Shown here: positions 52,335-59,048 of the stretch, piece by piece
Layout of the letters: every line of letters begins with the position of its first letter
How positions within the stretch are numbered: the first letter of the stretch is position 1
NCBI GenBank assembly: GCA_049322755.1
Contig: JBMOQX010000049.1
Span: forward strand, 1-59,048
Source: DATIUV01 sp049322755
Lineage (GTDB): Bacteria; Pseudomonadota; Gammaproteobacteria; Burkholderiales; UBA6910
Length of the DNA: 59,048 nucleotides
Direction: 5' to 3'
The notes under the pieces: generated by a model
Told to the model about the DNA's origin: nothing
Seen by the model: the letters and a program-made list of their open reading frames with translations, nothing else
The model's database searches: none
Program-made: the position numbers and the translations under genes

Positions 52335-52676
52335 TCACAACATGCCCAGCAGCGCCCGAAGACTTTTCTCTACAGTCGCCATTTCTTCCGGTGAGAGGGT
52401 CGAAAGGGGTCCGGCTCCAAACCTGGACCGGTCCAGAGCGCGGGTGTGCTCCAGCATGACGGGGCAGTCCTTCAACAGGCGATCGCGGGCGGTGACGCGC
52501 ACGCGCAGGGGTTCGAACTCCTTGCGCAACTGCGTGGTGAACGGTGCCGCGAGAACGGTGGACAGCCCGCTGGCGATCAGATCATCGGCTTGGAGGATAA
52601 GAACCGGTCGGATCTTGCCGATCTCGGTGCCCTTGTTGGGGTTCAGGTTCGCCAGCCACACTTCGCCGCGCCGCAT
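52335..52676 (-). CDS. mazF: MazF/PemK-type toxin
   Basis: The 113-residue protein starts MRRGEVWLANLNPNKGTEIG, KIRPVLIL, the MazF hallmark, and continues LSTVLAAPFTTQL and MLEHTRALDRSRF. It is an mRNA interferase. It overlaps the antitoxin stop by one base and converges on the ERCC4 gene. Confidence 0.92.
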   Translation of the reverse strand: MRRGEVWLANLNPNKGTEIGKIRPVLILQADDLIASGLSTVLAAPFTTQLRKEFEPLRVRVTARDRLLKDCPVMLEHTRALDRSRFGAGPLSTLSPEEMATVEKSLRALLGML

Positions 52677-52993
52677 TATTTCCACCACTTTTCGCCGAAC
52701 TCCTCCGGCCAGGGTTCGCCGGATTTGCGCCCTTCGGCGATATCCAGCGCCTCGTTCTCCAACGGAAGGAATTCTTCGGCAAGCTCGACCGATTCGTGGC
52801 GCGCGTTTTCGTTTGCCGCAATTGCCTTGGCGGCTGCCACCACCTCCGCAATGAACCGCTCTTTCTCCTGCCGCACGAGGTATTCGGCAATGGCCTGCCG
52901 GGCGATTTCGGACCGCGGTGCCTTGGCGAGCCGCGCCTCCTCCGCCAGCCTCTGCTCGATTTCTTCTGGAAGTCTGAGACTTAACGTGCCCAT
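52676..52993 (-). CDS. Ribbon-helix-helix antitoxin of the MazF
   Basis: The 105-residue protein begins MGTLSLRLPEEIEQRLAEEARLAKAPRSEIARQAIAEYL, a ribbon-helix-helix DNA-binding domain, with an acidic C-terminal tail (LENEALDIAEGRKSGEPWPE) that would bind MazF. The start is the ATG at 52993, preceded by GGAGGGG. It is divergent from cas4-cas1. Confidence 0.87.
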   Translation of the reverse strand: MGTLSLRLPEEIEQRLAEEARLAKAPRSEIARQAIAEYLVRQEKERFIAEVVAAAKAIAANENARHESVELAEEFLPLENEALDIAEGRKSGEPWPEEFGEKWWK

Positions 52994-53014
52994 ACACCCC
53001 TCCGATACAAATCG

Positions 53015-53026
53015 TGTTACGTAACA
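53015..53026. promoter_or_regulatory. 12-bp palindrome shared by the MazEF-like pair and cas4-cas1
   Basis: TGTTACGTAACA is perfectly palindromic and lies exactly 21 bp from each of the two divergent start codons (52993 and 53048). CATAAT at 53025-53030, a possible -10 element for cas4-cas1, overlaps its right end. Binding of the antitoxin here would be expected to affect both transcripts. Confidence 0.6.
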
Positions 53027-53047
53027 TAATTCGCACGTCGGACTGTA

Positions 53048-54760
53048 ATGTCGAGTGAAACACAAGGAGAGCTACCCCTCCCCTTCCCGGAGCTCTCGGG
53101 GGACCTGCCGCTGCTGCCGGCCCGCATGGTCAACGAGTACCAGTACTGCCCGCGGCTCGCCTATCTGGAGTGGGTACAAGGGGAATGGTCGGAGTCCTCG
53201 GACACGGTCCAGGGCAGGCACGCCCATCGCCGGGTGGACAAGCCTTCCGGGGATCTGCCCGACCCCGAGTCGGCGGAAGAAGGCGAACGCATCCACGCCC
53301 GGTCGATCACGCTCTCGTCGAACCGTCTCGGGCTGATCGCGAAGCTGGACTTGCTCGAAGGCGACGGCAGTCGCATCGTGCCCGTGGACTACAAACGGGG
53401 GAAGCGCCCGCACGTCGCGCAGGGCGCGTACGATCCCGAGCGCGTGCAGTTGTGCGTGCAGGGCATGATCCTCGAGGAGCATGGCTACGTGTGCGACGAG
53501 GGCATGCTTTATTTCGCGGAAAGCCGCGAGCGGGTGCGCGTGGCGTTCGACGCCGAACTGCGCGCCCTGACTCGGAACGCGATCGACGGATTGCGGCTCG
53601 TGGCCGCGGGCGGCCAGATTCCGCCGCCCCTGGAGGACAGCCCCAAGTGCCCGCGCTGTTCCCTGGTCGGCATCTGCCTGCCGGACGAAGTGCACTTCCT
53701 GAGAAAGCAGCAGACCACGCCCCGTCCGCTGGCGGTCGCCCGCGACGAGGCGTTGCCCCTCTATGTCCAGGCGCGCGGCGGCAAGGTCGCGAAGAAAGGC
53801 GAGACGCTGGAAGTGTTCGTCGATGACCAGAAAGTCCAGACGGTCCGCCTGGTCGACGTGTCGCAGGTCGTACTCATGGGCAACGTTTACGTGACTACAC
53901 CCACGCTGCACGAATTGATGGCGCGGGAAATCCCCATCTCCTGGCATTCCTTCGGCGGCTGGTTTCTCGGCCACACCGTCGGCACCGGCCACAAGAACGT
54001 GGAAATCCGCGCGGCGCAGTACCGCATGAGCTTCGACCCCGCCGCCTGCCTGCGCCTGGCCAAGGGCCTGGTGGTGGCGAAGATCCAGAACCAGCGCACA
54101 CTGCTGAGGCGCAACTGGAAAGGCGACGACCGGCCGGAGGATCTGCTGGAAGCCTTTCAGGCCGACATCAAGCGCGCCCAGTGGGCGCGGGACCTGCCGG
54201 AGCTGCTGGGCGCCGAAGGGCAGGGAGCGGCCCGTTATTTTGCCCGGTTCGGCGCCATGTTGAGCCGCGACCGGGACCCGTCGTCCTTCCCATTCGACTT
54301 CAAGACCCGCAATCGGCGTCCGCCCACCGACCCGGTCAACGCGCTGCTCTCGTACGCCTACTCTCTGCTCGCGCGCACCTGGACCGTCGTGCTGTCCGCG
54401 GTCGGATTCGACCCCTACCGGGGCTTCTACCATCAGCCGCGTTACGGCCGCCCCGCCTTGGCGCTGGACATGATGGAGTCGTTCCGGCCCCTGCTCGCCG
54501 ACTCCAGCGTGATCCAGGCGGTCAACAACGGGGAGGTAAGGCCTTCGGACTTCGTCACTGCGGCCGGCAGCGTCGCCCTTACCCCCGATGGCCGAAAGCG
54601 TTTCATCGCCACCTTCGAGCGCCGCCTGGGTCTGGAAATCACGCACCCGCTGTTCAGCTACCGGGTAAGCTATAGGCGCCTGCTCGAACTGCAGGCCCGC
54701 CTCCTGGCTCGGCACCTGCTGGGGGAAATCGAGGAGTACCCCAACTTCACGACCCGTTGA
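53048..54760 (+). CDS. cas4-cas1: Cas4-Cas1 fusion protein
   Basis: The 570-residue fusion typical of type I-G. The Cas4 part (about 1-215) has four Fe-S cysteines: Cys34 (YQYCPR), then Cys201, Cys204 and Cys210 (KCPRCSLVGIC), and VDYKRGK of the PD-(D/E)xK nuclease. The Cas1 part (about 225-570) has NALLSYAYSLLAR, GFYHQPRYGRPALALDMMESFRPLLADS with His462 and Glu477, and the usual integrase fold. Cas4 selects and trims prespacers by PAM and Cas1 integrates them. It precedes cas2 by 2 bp. Confidence 0.96.
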   Translation: MSSETQGELPLPFPELSGDLPLLPARMVNEYQYCPRLAYLEWVQGEWSESSDTVQGRHAHRRVDKPSGDLPDPESAEEGERIHARSITLSSNRLGLIAKLDLLEGDGSRIVPVDYKRGKRPHVAQGAYDPERVQLCVQGMILEEHGYVCDEGMLYFAESRERVRVAFDAELRALTRNAIDGLRLVAAGGQIPPPLEDSPKCPRCSLVGICLPDEVHFLRKQQTTPRPLAVARDEALPLYVQARGGKVAKKGETLEVFVDDQKVQTVRLVDVSQVVLMGNVYVTTPTLHELMAREIPISWHSFGGWFLGHTVGTGHKNVEIRAAQYRMSFDPAACLRLAKGLVVAKIQNQRTLLRRNWKGDDRPEDLLEAFQADIKRAQWARDLPELLGAEGQGAARYFARFGAMLSRDRDPSSFPFDFKTRNRRPPTDPVNALLSYAYSLLARTWTVVLSAVGFDPYRGFYHQPRYGRPALALDMMESFRPLLADSSVIQAVNNGEVRPSDFVTAAGSVALTPDGRKRFIATFERRLGLEITHPLFSYRVSYRRLLELQARLLARHLLGEIEEYPNFTTR

Positions 54761-54762
54761 CC

Positions 54763-55056
54763 ATGAACGACGAACATCTTTACATCGTGGCCTACGACAT
54801 AGCGGACCCCAAGCGCTGGCGCCGGATTTTCCGGCTGATGGAAGGGTACGGAGAATGGCTCCAGCTTTCGGTGTTCCAGTGCCGGATGAGCATGCAGCGC
54901 CACGCGGAACTCATCGCCCTGCTGGACGGAATCATCCATCACGCCGACGACCACGTGGTGCTGCTCGACATCGGCGTGGCGGAACGCGTGATTCCGCGGG
55001 TGGTGAGCTTGGGCAAAACCTTCAACCCGGTCCAGCGGGAGGCGGTGGTCGTGTGA
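54763..55056 (+). CDS. cas2: Cas2
   Basis: The 97-residue protein reads LYIVAYDIADPKRWRRIFRLMEGYGEWLQLSVFQCRMS, with the metal-binding Asp of the ferredoxin-like fold. It forms the adaptation complex with Cas4-Cas1. The ATG at 54763 is chosen. It lies upstream of the array leader. Confidence 0.96.
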   Translation: MNDEHLYIVAYDIADPKRWRRIFRLMEGYGEWLQLSVFQCRMSMQRHAELIALLDGIIHHADDHVVLLDIGVAERVIPRVVSLGKTFNPVQREAVVV

Positions 55057-55074
55057 TTTTTTTGCCTTGGTTGA

Positions 55075-55116
55075 GCGAGCGGTGTGGTGCGAAGCGCAAG
55101 CGGCTGCACCGCTCGC
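55075..55116. repeat. Hairpin in the leader after cas2
   Basis: GCGAGCGGTG at 55075-55084 pairs perfectly with CACCGCTCGC at 55107-55116 over a 22-base loop. It lies 18 bp after the cas2 stop and may end the cas transcript or structure the leader. Confidence 0.55.
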
Positions 55117-55218
55117 AGCCAATAGCTCTTTAAAAAGGCAGAGAAATTTGGAATACTAACGACGGGGCGCCAACCCGGCGCGCGAGCTGGCGCTCCTTTC
55201 GCCGGTACCTCTCGCAAT

Positions 55219-55232
55219 CGTTTCCGGAAACG
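55219..55232. promoter_or_regulatory. 14-bp palindrome near the first repeat
   Basis: CGTTTCCGGAAACG is a perfect palindrome whose right end is 29 bp before repeat 1. It is a candidate leader-anchoring or regulatory site. Confidence 0.5.
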
Positions 55233-55261
55233 ACCACCCGGAGCGGGTTCGCGAGGGAACC

Positions 55262-58200
55262 GTTATCCGCGGCGACTCGCCGCGGCCTCATTGAAGCACC
55301 ATCGCCTGCGAGAGCTCCTCGCGGCGGGCCTCCGGTTATCCGCGGCGACTCGCCGCGGCCTCATTGAAGCCGCACGCGCTCGGAGACCATCGTTTCGCCG
55401 TACTCCGGTTATCCGCGGCGACTCGCCGCGGCCTCATTGAAGCATCAGCTTTTGAGAGTCCATAACCCTTCCTCTTCGAGGTTATCCGCGGCGACTCGCC
55501 GCGGCCTCATTGAAGCCGCCTTTCTAAGTGCACAGAAAATGCACAGGCAGGAGGTTATCCGCGGCGACTCGCCGCGGCCTCATTGAAGCAACGTGAGCAG
55601 CGTCGCCGCGGCCTCGCGGATCGCGGTTATCCGCGGCGACTCGCCGCGGCCTCATTGAAGCACAAATTAATATGCACTTCACGCACGCACGCAGTCTAGT
55701 TATCCGCGGCGACTCGCCGCGGCCTCATTGAAGCGGGTCAGCCGGCACGGGCTCAGGCTCCCAGCGTGGGGTTATCCGCGGCGACTCGCCGCGGCCTCAT
55801 TGAAGCTTGTCAGGGATGGTGACGCGCGCGCCCGGCTCACCGGTTATCCGCGGCGACTCGCCGCGGCCTCATTGAAGCGTCACCGAGCCGCTGCTCGGCG
55901 GTCTCGACCGGCTCCTGTTATCCGCGGCGACTCGCCGCGGCCTCATTGAAGCGAGCGTGAGCGCCGGCGCGGGCGCTGGGAAGGCTTGGTGTTATCCGCG
56001 GCGACTCGCCGCGGCCTCATTGAAGCGCCCGCTCCGGTAGTTACTTACCTTCTGGACAGACCGTTATCCGCGGCGACTCGCCGCGGCCTCATTGAAGCTC
56101 CGTCGGCGCAGGGGAGCCATTCGAGATTGTGCCAGTTATCCGCGGCGACTCGCCGCGGCCTCATTGAAGCTACCCGGCGTCATAGCCTTCCTGGCGCGCG
56201 GCGGCGAAGTTATCCGCGGCGACTCGCCGCGGCCTCATTGAAGCGACGCTTCCACGTCCACCTTGCCCTCGGCGGTCACGACCGTTATCCGCGGCGACTC
56301 GCCGCGGCCTCATTGAAGCTATGGCCCGCTGACTGTTGCAGACAGCGCGCCGCCGGGTTATCCGCGGCGACTCGCCGCGGCCTCATTGAAGCGGTGTCGC
56401 CGGCGGCCGACTCGGCGCTCGACACCTGGTTATCCGCGGCGACTCGCCGCGGCCTCATTGAAGCTGGTCGACCTGGCCGGCGCCGTCGATAAGTTTAACG
56501 TTATCCGCGGCGACTCGCCGCGGCCTCATTGAAGCCAACGAGCCGGGCAGCCCGTGGGACGCCCCTACCAGGTTATCCGCGGCGACTCGCCGCGGCCTCA
56601 TTGAAGCAGCTTGGCAACCGACTGCTCGCCCTGCTGGGCGGCGTTATCCGCGGCGACTCGCCGCGGCCTCATTGAAGCATCGGTGTAGTCGCCCAGCTGC
56701 TTGATCGGCTCGATAAGTTATCCGCGGCGACTCGCCGCGGCCTCATTGAAGCGCGGCGATCGCGCCGAGCTCCGTGCTGAGGGACTCGGTTATCCGCGGC
56801 GACTCGCCGCGGCCTCATTGAAGCTTGAACGCCATATTCTCACCAAGTCTAACAGACTGCGTTATCCGCGGCGACTCGCCGCGGCCTCATTGAAGCTCGC
56901 CCACCATGATCTCCACCTGCTGCCCGATCATGTTATCCGCGGCGACTCGCCGCGGCCTCATTGAAGCGATCGTCAACCTTCGCGTCACCGCACGGCGCGG
57001 TCCCCGTTATCCGCGGCGACTCGCCGCGGCCTCATTGAAGCTAGGCCGCCAGCGCCTCGGCCCAGTTGCCGAAGCGGTTATCCGCGGCGACTCGCCGCGG
57101 CCTCATTGAAGCCAGCGCTCGGCGGCGGAGTCCTGGTCGTGCGCGAGGTTATCCGCGGCGACTCGCCGCGGCCTCATTGAAGCTTGAAGACTGAGCTACA
57201 GCAGCACGGCCCAACCGGGGTTATCCGCGGCGACTCGCCGCGGCCTCATTGAAGCAGATCCATCGATGGGACTCCTTGAGGTTTGCGGTTGGTTATCCGC
57301 GGCGACTCGCCGCGGCCTCATTGAAGCTGGTGCGCCGAGTCGCCGCGACGCCGGCCTATGCGTGGTTATCCGCGGCGACTCGCCGCGGCCTCATTGAAGC
57401 TTCGGGACCAGCGTGACCCGCAGGGCGACCGGGTGGTTATCCGCGGCGACTCGCCGCGGCCTCATTGAAGCAGCGCGAGGCGCGCGGCAAGGATGCCGGC
57501 TTCGGAGGCGTTATCCGCGGCGACTCGCCGCGGCCTCATTGAAGCCACGCCCTCGATGTCGCCGGAGTCCGCGCCGAAGTGCTGTTATCCGCGGCGACTC
57601 GCCGCGGCCTCATTGAAGCAACTCGGTCGGCATGGCTTACGTCGGTGCGCCGACGTTATCCGCGGCGACTCGCCGCGGCCTCATTGAAGCGAGAGCCGCG
57701 TGGATGCGCACGTCGAACTCGCCGCGTTATCCGCGGCGACTCGCCGCGGCCTCATTGAAGCGCGAATGGGCATCTGCCGCACGTAGCCGGCGCGAGCGGT
57801 TATCCGCGGCGACTCGCCGCGGCCTCATTGAAGCCATTCCCGCCGCCTGCGCGAGCTTCGCCAGATTCGGTGTTATCCGCGGCGACTCGCCGCGGCCTCA
57901 TTGAAGCCGCCTCGTGCTGGAAGTAGATTTCACCCTCGATCATGGTTATCCGCGGCGACTCGCCGCGGCCTCATTGAAGCTGAGCAGATCGCCTGCGGGC
58001 GCGTGCACGCCCGCACGTTATCCGCGGCGACTCGCCGCGGCCTCATTGAAGCGCGCCCGAGCTGGTGGGCATCACGATCATCATCGTGTTATCCGCGGCG
58101 ACTCGCCGCGGCCTCATTGAAGCCTGCGCTACATGCTGCGCGAGGTCGCCGCCGGGGTCGGGTTATCCGCGGCGACTCGCCGCGGCCTCATTGAAGCGCT

Positions 58201-59048
58201 GGCTACAAAGCGAAAGAGGTTGAACAGCACAGACAGTTATCCGCGGCGACTCGCCGCGGCCTCATTGAAGCCTGCGCTACATGCTGCGCGAGGTCGCCGC
58301 CGGGGTCGGGTTATCCGCGGCGACTCGCCGCGGCCTCATTGAAGCGCTGGCTACAAAGCGAAAGAGGTTGAACAGCACAGACAGTTATCCGCGGCGACTC
58401 GCCGCGGCCTCATTGAAGCCCGGAAGCGCCGTTACGATCACCGGCATCACCCTCGTTATCCGCGGCGACTCGCCGCGGCCTCATTGAAGCTCGCTGGCGG
58501 TCGTCTGCGTGTAGTTATAGATGATCTGGGTTATCCGCGGCGACTCGCCGCGGCCTCATTGAAGCGGTTTTCGGCGGCTCGACCGGCGCCTCGTTGGCGA
58601 AGTTATCCGCGGCGACTCGCCGCGGCCTCATTGAAGCCTGTCGCGCCATACGATATGCGGCCAAAGCGGTGACGTTATCCGCGGCGACTCGCCGCGGCCT
58701 CATTGAAGCGCGAGTACGAATCGCCTGGAGTTCCCCAGTAGTTATGTTATCCGCGGCGACTCGCCGCGGCCTCATTGAAGCCGCTCGTATTGTTGTCTTT
58801 TACAAACTGCTGCACCGCGTTATCCGCGGCGACTCGCCGCGGCCTCATTGAAGCCAGCTCAAGGTGCAGCTGATCGAGGCGGACCGGGTTGTTATCCGCG
58901 GCGACTCGCCGCGGCCTCATTGAAGCACGACGTACTTGTTATTGGTGTCCGCGGCGACGGTGTTATCCGCGGCGACTCGCCGCGGCCTCATTGAAGCCGC
59001 AATATGTACGAGTCGCCTCAGTCCGAAGTTCGGTTATCCGCGGCGACT
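55262..59048 (+). CRISPR. Type I-G CRISPR array (52 complete repeats seen)
   Basis: The 36-bp repeat begins GTTATCCGCGGCGACTCGCC and ends GCGGCCTCATTGAAGC. Complete copies start at 55262 and then every 71-75 bp up to 58962; a 53rd starts at 59033 and is cut by the window edge. The copies I read are identical. There are 52 spacers of 35-39 bases. Repeat bases 6-13 and 17-24 form a perfect 8-bp stem with an ACT loop, the expected substrate of the Cas6-like part of Csb2. The last three bases of the 5' handle region and the 3' ATTGAAGC end flank the stem. Transcription is rightward from the leader beside cas2. Confidence 0.98.
58088..58383 (+). repeat. Tandem duplication of two repeat-spacer units in the array
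   Basis: The 148-bp block 58088-58235 (two repeats and spacers 40 and 41) is repeated exactly at 58236-58383 (spacers 42 and 43). Both spacers are 38 bases long. This is far from the leader, so recombination between repeats rather than new uptake is the likely cause. Confidence 0.95.

Larger units (their letters stand above)
55057..55261 (+). promoter_or_regulatory. CRISPR leader
   Basis: The 205-bp region between cas2 and the first repeat has no gene. It includes a T-run (55068-55073), an AT-rich stretch (AGCTCTTTAAAAAGG near 55125) likely to hold the array promoter, and two palindromes described separately. New spacers are expected to enter at its right end. Confidence 0.75.

Noticed and set aside
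46003..53047. A CreTA-type RNA antitoxin or degenerate CRISPR repeat in the cargo region
   Set aside because: I looked for pieces of the 36-bp repeat (the CCGCGGCGA stem half and the CATTGAAGC end) between csb2 and cas4-cas1 and saw none that was convincing. The visible toxin-antitoxin pairs are protein-based.
38971..55056. Subtypes I-C, I-E or I-F for this locus
   Set aside because: csx17, csb1, csb2, the helicase-then-HD Cas3 and the Cas4-Cas1 fusion together are diagnostic for type I-G (formerly I-U).
55728..58851. Reading frames running through the CRISPR array
   Set aside because: They repeat the same translated repeat (YPRRLAAASLK or LSAATRRGLIEA) and are products of the 36-bp repeat, not genes.

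Overview
The window comes from a GC-rich bacterial chromosome, most likely a beta- or gammaproteobacterium. This rests on gene content (AceK, ribosomal protein bTHX, an Mla-type lipid transporter, an ECF sigma factor with two YCII partners), not on any rRNA. No rRNA or tRNA gene was seen. Gene ends are often decayed: several genes are internally deleted, truncated or frameshifted.

Layout. 1-3.8 kb: remains of a chromosomal integron. It has an integron-integrase pseudogene with a LexA-type box at its start, a recombination core, a membrane-protein cassette with an attC site, an IS1182-family element inserted inside that attC core, and a possible second cassette. 4-38 kb: mostly ordinary chromosome. 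This includes the ECF/YCII cluster, an ABC-2 exporter, a MoaD-like plus BNR-repeat pair, many small enzymes and membrane proteins, aceK, an M48-TPR peptidase, the Mla-type operon on the minus strand, a response regulator lacking its phosphoacceptor Asp and switch Lys, a hydrolase-OsmC fusion, bTHX, and a WYL / SEC-C / HIRAN / SWIM cluster whose SWIM gene is broken.

37.7-59 kb: a type I-G (formerly I-U) CRISPR-Cas locus. The effector operon is cas3 (helicase then HD) - csx17/cas8 - csb1/cas7 - csb2/cas5-cas6. The adaptation operon is a cas4-cas1 fusion and cas2. The array has 52 complete 36-bp repeats plus a 53rd cut by the window edge. About 7 kb of cargo separates the effector and adaptation operons: three VapBC/FitAB-type pairs, a YhaV remnant, a MazEF-like pair, a DUF6883-DUF4926 pair, an ERCC4-HhH nuclease, a CcbP-like protein and three copies of a Tudor-like gene.

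The most unusual structure is in that cargo. Fragments of the 3' end of csb2, including the glycine-rich CHFGLGLF coding segment or part of it, recur at four more positions, each at a boundary between cargo modules. Toxin-antitoxin modules are also divergent from both cas operons. Each has an inverted-repeat operator candidate in the shared promoter region; the one before cas4-cas1 lies exactly midway between the two start codons. Together these suggest that csb2's 3' end is a repeatedly used insertion or recombination point, and that antitoxin autoregulation may be coupled to cas expression. Both ideas are inferences from layout.
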